Shown here in pieces: positions 1 to 7,135 of a stretch of 8,070 bases of DNA (position 1 is the first letter of the stretch; each line of letters starts with the position of its first letter). The stretch comes from Fusobacteriota bacterium (GTDB taxonomy: Bacteria; Fusobacteriota; Fusobacteriia; Bac17; JAEWOZ01): assembly GCA_023399505.1 (NCBI GenBank), contig JAEWOZ010000108.1, positions 1-8,070 on the forward strand, in the 5' to 3' direction. The notes beneath the pieces were generated by a model. It saw only the letters and a list, made by a program, of their open reading frames with translations, was not told where the DNA came from and ran no database searches. The translations under genes and the position numbers were made by a program.

Positions 1-677
1 AAGTAGGGCTCTGCTTTAATAATATTATTTCTTATATATAAACGTCCTATGCCAGTTGGAGCATATAGCTTATGGCCCGAAAAAGTGAAAAAATCACATC
101 CTAATTCTTCTATATCTATTTTCATATGAGGTGTAGATTGTGCACCATCTACACAAAAGAGTGCATTTACTTTTTTGGCTTCTTTTATCATTTCCTTTAT
201 AGGATTTATAGTTCCTAAAGAATTAGAAGCATGAACAACAGATACTATTTTAGTTTTTTCATTTAAAAGTTTAGTATATTCGTCAAACGCTATCTCTCCA
301 TTAGAGGTTAAAGGAATAAATTTTAATTTAGCTTTTCTTTGCCAACATGCTATTTGCCAAGGAACTAAATTTGAATGATGTTCCATTCCAGACAATATAA
401 CTTCATCATCCTCTTTTAAATCTAAATTATGTGCAATTAAGTTTATTGCTCTTGTAGCCCCTTTTACAAAATGAAATTCTTCTATATTAGATATGTTTAA
501 AAATGAGCAAATATCTTTTTTAGCTTGAAATACTTCTTCATCATTTACGCCTTCTAGTAGAGCTCTTCTAACTGCTTCTACAACTTTTCTTGGTTTAAAT
601 GTTGTAGCTGCACTATCAAAATATATAATTTCATCTTCAAATGCTTCAAAATCTTCTCTTATCTTATTAATATCCAT
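1..677 (-). CDS. sufS: SufS-type cysteine desulfurase, N-terminal 225 residues (3' end outside window)
   Basis: PLP-dependent cysteine desulfurase that takes sulfur from L-cysteine, forming alanine and an enzyme persulfide for SufBCD. Visible residues include an N-terminal FDSAAT motif (20-25), MEHHSN (98-103, cofactor-stacking His region), VDGAQ (176-180, Asp for the PLP ring nitrogen) and SGHKLYAPTGIG (200-211) with K203 as the PLP-binding lysine, matching E. coli Lys226. The start ATG shares one base with the stop of the preceding SufS-like gene (TAATG), with AGAGGG just upstream. Oddity: between KP (28-29) and the FLNIS region (59-63) the protein is about 13 residues shorter than E. coli SufS. 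The usual YxAVHRGIHTLS loop is absent. In the segment matching RGTTEGINL it reads KGATRAINL, with Arg in place of the conserved Glu. The C-terminal half, including the FEAGTP motif and the active-site cysteine loop, lies beyond the window, so whether this gene keeps them cannot be seen. Family assignment is firm; full activity is inferred. Confidence 0.93.
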   Translation of the reverse strand, partial: MDINKIREDFEAFEDEIIYFDSAATTFKPRKVVEAVRRALLEGVNDEEVFQAKKDICSFLNISNIEEFHFVKGATRAINLIAHNLDLKEDDEVILSGMEHHSNLVPWQIACWQRKAKLKFIPLTSNGEIAFDEYTKLLNEKTKIVSVVHASNSLGTINPIKEMIKEAKKVNALFCVDGAQSTPHMKIDIEELGCDFFTFSGHKLYAPTGIGRLYIRNNIIKAEPY

Positions 678-1558
678 TAAAACCCTCTTTTTAAAATATT
701 TATTACCCTATCTATATCTTCTCTATCATTATAGATTGAAAGCTGAAGTTTATCTCCAATATCTATCTTCTCTTTTTTAAAAATTTCTCTTATTTCTTGA
801 TTCTTATCCATAAATTCTATGGTCTTATTTAAATCGTTAATAGAAATGTTTACTATATTACTCAAATTTAAGTAGAAAGATACAAACAGTTCATCCAATT
901 CATGTAAATGGTTTTTTATAAATTTAACTGAAGGACCTAGTGAAAGAATAGATGCAATATTAGGTGTACCAGCTTCAAATTTATATGGAGGTTCCGCAAA
1001 GTTACTCTTATGAAGAGTAACTTTCTTTATCATATCTCCACCCTGTTCATATGGCTCTATATTTTCTAAAATTTCTCTTTTAACATAAAAAATTAATAAA
1101 TCATTAGGACTATATAAAAAATCAGAATTAATATAAAGGACATCAATATCTAATATTTTTATGTTTATCTTTAATCTAGAGATGAATGAATTAGCATTTA
1201 CCATAACTAGCTTTTCATCTACATGTTTAGCCATAGTAAACAATTTTAGCTCTTCTATATTTTTAAAATTCTTTAGTTCTTCTATAAGATATACCTTTCT
1301 TATTGAATTTAGTAATTTATTTACATCGTTAGGACTAGCAAAAATAATTTCACGTGAGGAAGCGCCTAATAAATCTGCTATTTCATACCTTACTTTTTCA
1401 TATTTTTCAGTTGTCTCTTCACTTAGAAAGTAAGGGCCTCTTCTAACAGTAGAAGCTTTAGATAAATAGCTGCTTATTTCCTTGATAGAATCTTTAAATA
1501 GGAAATTTGAACCATTTAATTTAAGTATTTCATCTTTATGTAAAAATTCCTTCTTCAT
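677..1558 (-). CDS. Degenerate SufS paralogue lacking the PLP site (putative desulfurase partner subunit)
   Basis: A 293-aa intact protein that aligns with SufS along its length but is about 110 residues shorter. Retained: VRRG...LSEETTEKYE (38-54), matching the SufS AVHRGIHTLS loop; PYEQGGDMI (169-177), matching PPWEGGGSMI; KFEAGTPN (193-200), matching RFEAGTPN; and the C-terminal SIYNDREDIDRV (274-285). Lost: about 65 residues between IIFAS (71-75) and LVMVN (117-121), which normally carry the HHSN and SNxLG motifs. VDGAQ has become VNANS (Asp to Asn at 121). SGHK has become NSDF (144-147), so the catalytic lysine is Phe147. The C-terminal active-site cysteine loop is absent. It cannot be a desulfurase alone. 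The open frame, the AAGGAGGG site before the ATG and its place 22 bases after sufD indicate a functional gene rather than a decaying copy. The TAATG overlap with sufS suggests balanced co-expression. I infer that it is a structural or heterodimer partner of SufS; the role is untested. Confidence 0.85.
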   Translation of the reverse strand: MKKEFLHKDEILKLNGSNFLFKDSIKEISSYLSKASTVRRGPYFLSEETTEKYEKVRYEIADLLGASSREIIFASPNDVNKLLNSIRKVYLIEELKNFKNIEELKLFTMAKHVDEKLVMVNANSFISRLKINIKILDIDVLYINSDFLYSPNDLLIFYVKREILENIEPYEQGGDMIKKVTLHKSNFAEPPYKFEAGTPNIASILSLGPSVKFIKNHLHELDELFVSFYLNLSNIVNISINDLNKTIEFMDKNQEIREIFKKEKIDIGDKLQLSIYNDREDIDRVINILKRGF

Positions 1559-1580
1559 TTGGCCCTCCTTAAATATGATT

Positions 1581-2762
1581 TTATAATATTATCTCTTTTA
1601 TTTCATCATGTAAATCTTTTTTTATTTTCCCTAAAATATCTTCAATAAAAGCATTTGAAAGTATTTTCATTGCTTCTATCTTGTTTATTCCTCTTGTCTC
1701 AAGATAGAATAATTCTTCTTTATTTAATTGCCCTATTGTAGCACCATGTGAACATTTCACATCATCTGCTTCTATTTGTAACTGAGGTCTTGTATTCATT
1801 TCTGCTCTATCGCTCAACAAAAGGGTCTTATTAAGTTGTGAAGCATCTGTTTTTTGAGCATCTTTTGCAACAAATATTTTACCGGTAAATGCAGCATTAG
1901 ATTTTCCTTCAAGAACTCCTTTATACAGTTGATTAGATGTACAATTCGGTACAAGATGCTCAATAACTGTATTGTTATCTATATGTTGATTTTCCTTACA
2001 ATAATATAAAGAATAAGCATCTACATTAGAATATTCGTCTTCTAAAGCAATATTCAAATTATTTCTTAAAATTTTAGAACCTTGTGAGATTGTAAAAATT
2101 TTTAAGTTAGATTTTTTTTCTAAAAAGAAATTAGAATTATCTATTTTAAAACCTTTTTCCTTTTGAATTTTGTAATAAGTTAAGGAGCTGTTTTTACTTA
2201 AATAAACTTTGCTTAAACTATTTCCAAAACTATTTTCCTCAGAAGAGGTTTTTTCAATTATTGAAACATTTAAATTTTCTTTAATATTAATTAAAATAAA
2301 AAGAAAAGTACAAAAACCTTTTTCTAAGTTATAAATTAGTTTAACATCTTTTTTTAAATTTTTCTTTATATTTATAACTAATCCTTGATTAAAAAATGAG
2401 TAATTTAAATTGGTAAAGATATAATCTTTTTCATTTTCGATTATTTTATTTAAAAATTCATTATCATTTTTTACATCTTCTATTTTTATAACTTCTATTC
2501 CCTCTTCTAAATTTCCATAACTTATAGTAGAGTTATTAAATAAAAAAGTATTCTCTTCCTCAACAATTTTTGTAGAGTAATTAAATATGAAATTAGACTG
2601 CTCTATAGGAAAAGTTTTAGTATAGATCCATTCGTCATTTTTAACTAATGGAAAACCTTGTTTTCTAAATCTACTCTCTGAAAATATTCTTAAACTTTCA
2701 ATCCAATCTGTTTTAGCTAAAACTTTTTCAGACTCTCTTAATAAATTAATAAAATCTTTCAT
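1581..2762 (-). CDS. sufD: Fe-S cluster assembly scaffold protein SufD
   Basis: Component of the SufBC2D scaffold complex in the cytoplasm, where SufD pairs with SufB and contributes to cluster formation and iron entry. The 393-aa protein has the usual SufD size. Its C-terminal beta-helix and tail are recognisable: QHIDNNTVIEHLVPNC (259-274), LYKGVLEGKS (279-288), ASQLNKTLLLSDRAEMNTRPQL (307-328), then DDVKCSHGATIGQLN (333-347) and LFYLETRGI (351-359). His339 in CSHGAT corresponds to E. coli SufD His360, implicated in cluster assembly at the SufB-SufD interface. The N-terminal half is rich in Asn, Lys, Phe and Ile and much less conserved, as is common in SufD. The ATG overlaps the stop of the upstream ABC exporter gene (TAATG), and GGAG lies 10 bases upstream. 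It is separated from sufC by the exporter gene, which is not the usual sufBCD order. Confidence 0.95.
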   Translation of the reverse strand: MKDFINLLRESEKVLAKTDWIESLRIFSESRFRKQGFPLVKNDEWIYTKTFPIEQSNFIFNYSTKIVEEENTFLFNNSTISYGNLEEGIEVIKIEDVKNDNEFLNKIIENEKDYIFTNLNYSFFNQGLVINIKKNLKKDVKLIYNLEKGFCTFLFILINIKENLNVSIIEKTSSEENSFGNSLSKVYLSKNSSLTYYKIQKEKGFKIDNSNFFLEKKSNLKIFTISQGSKILRNNLNIALEDEYSNVDAYSLYYCKENQHIDNNTVIEHLVPNCTSNQLYKGVLEGKSNAAFTGKIFVAKDAQKTDASQLNKTLLLSDRAEMNTRPQLQIEADDVKCSHGATIGQLNKEELFYLETRGINKIEAMKILSNAFIEDILGKIKKDLHDEIKEIIL

Positions 2763-4456
2763 TAATCTTCAACTCCAAAATCTTTTTTTACCAGTTTCCA
2801 ATATTTTCCTTTTTTTTCTAATAATTCATTATGAGAACCTGCTTCAACTATTTCACCGTTTTCTATTACACAAATTTTGTCTAAATTCATAATAGAATAG
2901 ACCTTACTATCTAATACTAGAACTGTTTTACTATCCATTAGTTTATTGTATTGTTGCATAAGAGAATCATTAAATTCAACATTAGAAAGAAGTTCATCAA
3001 AAACAAGTATAGGAGCGTTATCAAGTATAGCTCTTGCTAATTCTATCTTTCTCCTCTCACCAAATGAAAGATTATTTCCAGATTCTTCAACTATAAAATC
3101 GCAACCATTGGGAAGAGCTTTTATAAATTCATGAAATTGTACCTTTTCAGCAGCTTTTAAAATATCCTCAATTGAAGCTTTTTTAGAGTAAGCTATATTT
3201 TCTGCTATAGTTCTATTAAAAGATTTTGGTTCTTGATTAACAACTGATATTTTTGATCTTAAAGATTTTAAAGTAACATTTTTTATATCTTGACCATCAA
3301 TTTCAATAGAACCCTCTAGAGGGTCAAATTCTCTTAGTAATAAACTTACTATAGTACTCTTACCTGCACCTGTAGATCCTATTATTCCTACTCTTTCACC
3401 AGGGTTAATTACTAAATTGAAATTATTTAAAACTTTTTCTTTTCCGTAGGAGAATGTTATATTTTTAAATTCTATTTTCCCTTTTATAAGACTTAATTCT
3501 TCATTTCCTTCATTAATATCGTAAGGACTAAGAATTGTCTTCAGAGCATCTTTTGTAGAATAAGAGTCTTGAATTGATAAGATTATTTTAGTAGATATCG
3601 AATATAAAAGCACTGAAAAGTTATTATATAAGCCATATATAAGTAAAAAATCTCCTAATGTTACTCTATTTTTCACTTTGAAGTAGAGAAGCATTCCCAT
3701 TGAGAATATAAATACTAATATTTCTAATAAATTTAATAGAGCATTTAAGTAAGTATTAGCTTTTAATGATTTTTCTTTATTTGTTTGTTCTATGTTTTGA
3801 AATTTTTCTACATATTTCTTTTCAAAATTAACTGCAGAAAATAGATGGATTAAAAAATTATTAGCTAAAGAATCATTTACCTTCCCTGATAATTCCAGAA
3901 AACTTGTAAGATGCTTTTGGGAATATTTTATTAACTTATCAGCTAATGATAATGAAATTACAAAATGCCCTATAAACCATACTAAGAAAATAATTCCAAA
4001 AAATAGATTAACTTTAAGCGTTAAGTAAAAAGTTAAAATTATATTTATTAAAAGAGGAGTAGAAGTAAGAAAAAGATCTAAACTATTCCAACACTTATCA
4101 GCTGCATCAAATATCAGTCTAGTTATAGAACCTGAAAGATTTCTAGTGAAAAAAGCTCTGGAATGTTGATGAGTGTATATAAAAAGATACTCTCTTATAT
4201 CTTTTTGCATTTTTGTTATAAATTTTGCCCAATATATATTGTAAATCTTTTCTCCAATTTTAAAAATTACTTTAACTAATATTAATAAAATTAAAGGTCT
4301 AAAAAAATCATGTCCTATTGTTATTTTATCTACAAAAATTTTATTAAGATAAGGAGAAAGAATAAAATCTAAAGGCCAATAAAAAGATATTAGTAAGATT
4401 AGAAATAAAAATCTTACTTTTTGATAAGATATAAATTTTAAATAAAATTTAAACAT
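2762..4456 (-). CDS. ABC exporter (fused membrane and ATPase domains) inside the suf operon, with altered ATPase motifs
   Basis: A 564-aa half-transporter of the exporter type, expected to form a dimer in the inner membrane; the substrate is unknown. The N-terminal 300 residues contain several hydrophobic segments (about 14-35, 52-66, 132-148, 150-170, 240-258 and 270-292). The C-terminal ATPase domain has FSYG (335-338), Walker A GSTGAGKST (360-368), Q-loop Gln408, signature LSFGE (463-467, normally LSGGQ) and Walker B ILVFDE (483-488). Two later motifs are unusual. The D-loop reads SNVE (491-494) rather than SALD. The switch-histidine position, normally AHR, reads DSK (516-518), so the H-loop His is missing. 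It starts 15 bases after sufC with a strong AAAGGAGG site and ends in a TAATG overlap with sufD, so it is an integral operon member. A link to Atm1-like export of sulfur compounds is an attractive inference from position only; a lipid or peptide exporter remains possible. Confidence 0.85.
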   Translation of the reverse strand: MFKFYLKFISYQKVRFLFLILLISFYWPLDFILSPYLNKIFVDKITIGHDFFRPLILLILVKVIFKIGEKIYNIYWAKFITKMQKDIREYLFIYTHQHSRAFFTRNLSGSITRLIFDAADKCWNSLDLFLTSTPLLINIILTFYLTLKVNLFFGIIFLVWFIGHFVISLSLADKLIKYSQKHLTSFLELSGKVNDSLANNFLIHLFSAVNFEKKYVEKFQNIEQTNKEKSLKANTYLNALLNLLEILVFIFSMGMLLYFKVKNRVTLGDFLLIYGLYNNFSVLLYSISTKIILSIQDSYSTKDALKTILSPYDINEGNEELSLIKGKIEFKNITFSYGKEKVLNNFNLVINPGERVGIIGSTGAGKSTIVSLLLREFDPLEGSIEIDGQDIKNVTLKSLRSKISVVNQEPKSFNRTIAENIAYSKKASIEDILKAAEKVQFHEFIKALPNGCDFIVEESGNNLSFGERRKIELARAILDNAPILVFDELLSNVEFNDSLMQQYNKLMDSKTVLVLDSKVYSIMNLDKICVIENGEIVEAGSHNELLEKKGKYWKLVKKDFGVED

Positions 4457-4471
4457 TTTAATAATCCTCCT

Positions 4472-5221
4472 TTATTCTATTAACCAATCATAGCCTTTTT
4501 TCTCAATTTCCAAAGCCAATTCTTTACCACCTGATTTGATAATTTTCCCTTCATACATGATATGTACAAAATCTGGAATTATATACTCCAATATCCTTTG
4601 ATAATGAGTTATCAAAACTGTTGAATTATTTTTATTTGAAAGTTCCTTTATAGCATTTGCGACAATTCTTAGAGAATCAACATCTAATCCTGAGTCTATT
4701 TCATCTAAGAAAGAAATTTTAGGATTTAAAAGAGCCATTTGTAAAATTTCATTTCTTTTTTTCTCTCCTCCAGAAAAATCTGTATTTACATTTCTTTCAA
4801 TAAAATCAGGAGATATATTAAGAAATTTCATTTTCTCTTCTAGTAGATTTTTAAACTGTAGAATATCTGTTTTAACACCCTTGCTTTTACAAACTTCATC
4901 AAACGCAGCTTTAAGAAAGCTAAAATTAGAAAGACCTGGGATTTCTACAGGATGTTGAAATCCTAGAAATATTCCTAACAAAGCCCTTTCTGAAGGTTCT
5001 TTTTCTAGAAGGGATATATTTTTAAAATTAGATTCTAATAAAATATCACCCTTAGTAATAATATATTCAGGTGCTCCAGCAATTACTTTAGAAAGGGTGC
5101 TTTTACCTGAACCATTTGGTCCCATTATTGCATGTATTTCCCCTGGGTTTATATTTAAATTTACACCCTTTAATATTTCTTTACCTAACGTTTCAGCATA
5201 TAAATTCTCTATTTTTAACAT
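4472..5221 (-). CDS. sufC: Fe-S cluster assembly ATPase SufC
   Basis: Cytoplasmic ABC-type ATPase that binds SufB and SufD and powers the conformational change needed for cluster assembly. The 249-aa length is typical. All motifs are intact: Walker A GPNGSGKST (34-42), Q-loop FQHPVEIPG (88-96, Gln89), signature FSGGEKKR (149-156), Walker B ISFLDE (169-174) followed by DSGLD (176-180), and switch His206 in LITHYQR. The GFQHPVEIPG and DSGLD(V/I)D segments are diagnostic of SufC and separate it from transport ATPases. The ATG shares a base with the sufB stop (TAATG), with AGGA immediately upstream, which suggests translational coupling to sufB. There is no membrane segment. Its intact motifs contrast with the altered ATPase domain of the exporter encoded next. 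Confidence 0.98.
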   Translation of the reverse strand: MLKIENLYAETLGKEILKGVNLNINPGEIHAIMGPNGSGKSTLSKVIAGAPEYIITKGDILLESNFKNISLLEKEPSERALLGIFLGFQHPVEIPGLSNFSFLKAAFDEVCKSKGVKTDILQFKNLLEEKMKFLNISPDFIERNVNTDFSGGEKKRNEILQMALLNPKISFLDEIDSGLDVDSLRIVANAIKELSNKNNSTVLITHYQRILEYIIPDFVHIMYEGKIIKSGGKELALEIEKKGYDWLIE

Positions 5222-6648
5222 TATCCTACACTACCTTCCAATTTCATTTCTAATAATTTAACAGCTTCTACCGAAAATTCTAAAGGAAGTTTCTTGAAAA
5301 CCTCTTTACAATATCCATTAATTAAAAGTGAAATAGCTTTTTCTTTATCCATTCCCCTAGATTCAAGATAAAAAAGTTGTTCTTCACTTATTTTAGATGT
5401 TGTTGCTTCATGCTCTAAGTGAGCGCTTTTATTTGCGCATTCTATATATGGAAAAGTATTTGCTTTTGCTTTACTTCCTATTAATAATGAATCACACTGT
5501 GAAAAATTTCTAGCATTATCAGCCGTTCTCATTATTTTAACTAAACCTCTATAACTATTAATAGACTCTTCTGCTGAAATTCCTTTAGAAATTATAGTAC
5601 TTTTAGTGTTTTTACCTATATGTGTCATCTTTGTTCCAGTATCTGCTTGCATTTTATTATTAGTTAAAGCAACAGAGTAAAATTCTCCTACTGAATTATC
5701 GCCTTTTAAAATAACACTTGGATATTTCCAGGTTATAGCCGATCCTGCTTCTACTTGAGTCCAAGAAATTTTAGAATTATTCCCTTTGCATTCGCCTCTT
5801 TTGGTTACAAAGTTATATATTCCACCTTTACCATTTTTATCACCTGAGTACCAGTTTTGAACAGTTGAATATTTTACTTCAGCATTTTCAAGGGCTATTA
5901 TTTCTACTACAGCCGCGTGTAGTTGATTTTCATCTCTTTGAGGTGCTGTACAGCCTTCAAGATAGCTCACATAACTATCTCTATCTGCAATTAGAAGCGT
6001 TCTTTCAAATTGACCTGTATTTGCCGCATTTATTCTAAAATAAGTAGATAACTCCAAAGGACATTTTACTCCTGGAGGAATATAACAAAATGAACCATCA
6101 GTAAATACAGCTGAATTCAAAGTAGCAAAAAAATTATCAGCAATTGAAACTACGCTTCCTAAATACTTTTTTACAAGTTCAGGATGGTTTCTTATAGCTT
6201 CTGAAATAGAACAGAATATTATTCCATGCTTTTCAAGTTCTTTTTGATGTGTTGTTCCTAATGAAACACTATCAAATACAGCATCTACTGCTACACCTGC
6301 TAATCTTTTTCTTTCAGATAAGGGTACTCCTAATCTTTCAAAAGTTTTTAATAGCTCTTCATCAACATCTTCTATTTTTTTAGTAGCTTTTTTTGGAGCA
6401 GAATAGTATCGAATATTCTGATAATCTATTTTATCGTATTTCAAAGCAGCCCATCTAGGTTCTTTCATCTTTTGCCATATTGAAAATGCCTTTAATCTAA
6501 ATTCAGTCATAAATTCTGGTTCCTGTTTTTTACTAGAAATAAATTTTATTATATCTTCATTTAAACCTAAAGGCGCTTCATCTACTTCTATATCGGTAAC
6601 GAATCCATACTTATATTTTTCATTTAACTTTTTCTTCAAAATATCCAT
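5221..6648 (-). CDS. sufB: Fe-S cluster assembly scaffold protein SufB
   Basis: Main scaffold subunit of SufBC2D, on which nascent iron-sulfur clusters are built from SufS-derived sulfur. At 475 aa it is the long form of SufB. Hallmarks in order: YGFVTDIE (14-21), ISYYSAPKK-like RYYSAPKK (80-87), [23 protein letters not shown] (184-206), [21 protein letters not shown] (229-249), KYSTVQNW (259-266), [16 protein letters not shown] (296-311), [21 protein letters not shown] (338-358), [14 protein letters not shown] (378-391), [10 protein letters not shown] (411-420) and LEGSVG at the end. Cys233 and Cys385 align with E. coli Cys254 and Cys405 (sulfur acceptance), and His413-Glu414 with His433-Glu434. 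Start choice is supported by AAGGTGA, which overlaps the regulator's stop codon, seven bases before the ATG. It is the first assembly gene after the regulator. Confidence 0.98.
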   Translation of the reverse strand: MDILKKKLNEKYKYGFVTDIEVDEAPLGLNEDIIKFISSKKQEPEFMTEFRLKAFSIWQKMKEPRWAALKYDKIDYQNIRYYSAPKKATKKIEDVDEELLKTFERLGVPLSERKRLAGVAVDAVFDSVSLGTTHQKELEKHGIIFCSISEAIRNHPELVKKYLGSVVSIADNFFATLNSAVFTDGSFCYIPPGVKCPLELSTYFRINAANTGQFERTLLIADRDSYVSYLEGCTAPQRDENQLHAAVVEIIALENAEVKYSTVQNWYSGDKNGKGGIYNFVTKRGECKGNNSKISWTQVEAGSAITWKYPSVILKGDNSVGEFYSVALTNNKMQADTGTKMTHIGKNTKSTIISKGISAEESINSYRGLVKIMRTADNARNFSQCDSLLIGSKAKANTFPYIECANKSAHLEHEATTSKISEEQLFYLESRGMDKEKAISLLINGYCKEVFKKLPLEFSVEAVKLLEMKLEGSVG

Positions 6649-6657
6649 AATTTCACC

Positions 6658-7056
6658 TTAGCTTTGTATTATTTCTTCTATTGAAACTGCTTTAAGCATA
6701 TTTAAAAACTTTTGATTTAAACTAGTTATTGAGCTTTTTATATTACACTTATCAATAACATTGCATTCACCATTTTTTAAACATTTTGTAATTTTAAGAG
6801 GACCTAAAATCATTTCAGATAACTCTAACAAATTAATTTTAGAATTAAAGAAAGAGAGAAAATATCCTCCTTTATTTCCATATCTAACCTCTAAAATACC
6901 ATTTTGAGCAAAATTCTGCATTACTTTTGCTACCATATCAAAAGGAAGATTATATTTATCGCTTATATCTTTAGCGCTAAACATCTCTTTTGAATTATTT
7001 TTAAAATGCTTTAATATAATTAAAGCATATTCTATTTTCTTATCTATCTTGATCAT
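6658..7056 (-). CDS. Rrf2/IscR-like Fe-S-sensing transcriptional regulator of the suf operon
   Basis: A 132-aa Rrf2-family winged-helix DNA-binding protein that probably reports cluster supply and controls this operon. The helix-turn-helix spans about residues 26-50 (SAKDISDKYNLPFDMVAKVMQ), followed by the wing KGGYFL (62-67), a family hallmark. Three cysteines, C92, C98 and C104, follow a C-x5-C-x5-C pattern identical in spacing and numbering to E. coli IscR, which binds a [2Fe-2S] cluster there. The fourth IscR ligand, His107, is Lys here, so the cluster may use another ligand or be bound differently. It is the first gene after a strong promoter and lies nine bases before sufB, so it would be autoregulated with the operon. 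The ribosome site is weak (AGG about ten bases before the ATG), compatible with low regulator levels. It resembles the SUF-operon Rrf2 regulators found before sufB in other bacteria; the direction of control cannot be read from sequence. Confidence 0.92.
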   Translation of the reverse strand: MIKIDKKIEYALIILKHFKNNSKEMFSAKDISDKYNLPFDMVAKVMQNFAQNGILEVRYGNKGGYFLSFFNSKINLLELSEMILGPLKITKCLKNGECNVIDKCNIKSSITSLNQKFLNMLKAVSIEEIIQS

Positions 7057-7075
7057 AAATACGCCTAAAAAAAAC

Positions 7076-7089
7076 TTATTTTAAAATAA
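7076..7089. promoter_or_regulatory. Perfect 14-base AT palindrome in the leader of the suf operon
   Basis: TTATTTT followed by its exact complement AAAATAA, lying between the predicted transcription start and the regulator's ATG. It could be an operator for the Rrf2-type regulator, but it is entirely A and T in an AT-rich leader, so chance is a real alternative. It does not resemble the GC-containing E. coli IscR type 1 or type 2 sites. Confidence 0.3.
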
Positions 7090-7097
7090 AAAAAATC

Positions 7098-7107
7098 TCT
7101 TATAAGA
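7098..7107. promoter_or_regulatory. Candidate operator: palindrome abutting the suf promoter -10
   Basis: TCTTATAAGA is a perfect 10-base palindrome that touches the end of the predicted -10 hexamer and covers the likely start of transcription. A repressor bound here would block initiation, and the first gene transcribed is an Rrf2-family regulator. The placement suggests autoregulation. The motif is short, and no second copy elsewhere was confirmed. Confidence 0.4.
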
Positions 7108-7135
7108 TAATATCATAAAAAAAGCTTTAAGTCAA
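7107..7135 (-). promoter_or_regulatory. Sigma70-like promoter of the suf operon
   Basis: On the minus strand, TTGACT (7135-7130) and TATTAT (7112-7107) are separated by exactly 17 bases, a near-consensus -35/-10 pair. It lies about 50 bases upstream of the regulator start and directly after the TPR gene's terminator, so it would drive the regulator, sufB, sufC, exporter, sufD, SufS-like and sufS as one transcript. No other gap in the operon exceeds 22 bases, so no internal promoter is evident. Confidence 0.75.

Noticed and set aside
1161..1433. 90-codon open frame on the plus strand
   Set aside because: It lies wholly inside the SufS-like gene on the opposite strand, is Ser/Phe-rich as expected for the complement of Lys/Glu-rich coding sequence, and shows no recognisable domain.
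677..1558. The SufS-like gene as a pseudogene
   Set aside because: The frame is intact over 293 codons, has a strong ribosome site and a precise overlap with sufS, and keeps specific interface motifs while losing specific catalytic ones. That is selection for a changed role rather than random decay, although absence of function cannot be excluded.
677..1558. The SufS-like gene and sufS as one sufS gene broken by a frameshift
   Set aside because: Both proteins align with overlapping parts of SufS: each has the N-terminal region, the VDGAQ-equivalent and the SGHK-equivalent segment. They are paralogues, not two halves of one gene.
2946..3134. 62-codon open frame on the plus strand
   Set aside because: It is antisense to the conserved ATPase domain of the exporter, has no recognisable domain, and is explained by complement composition.
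2762..4456. The exporter as a recently inserted mobile or foreign gene
   Set aside because: No flanking repeats or transposase are visible, its base composition resembles its neighbours, and it is tightly fitted at both ends.
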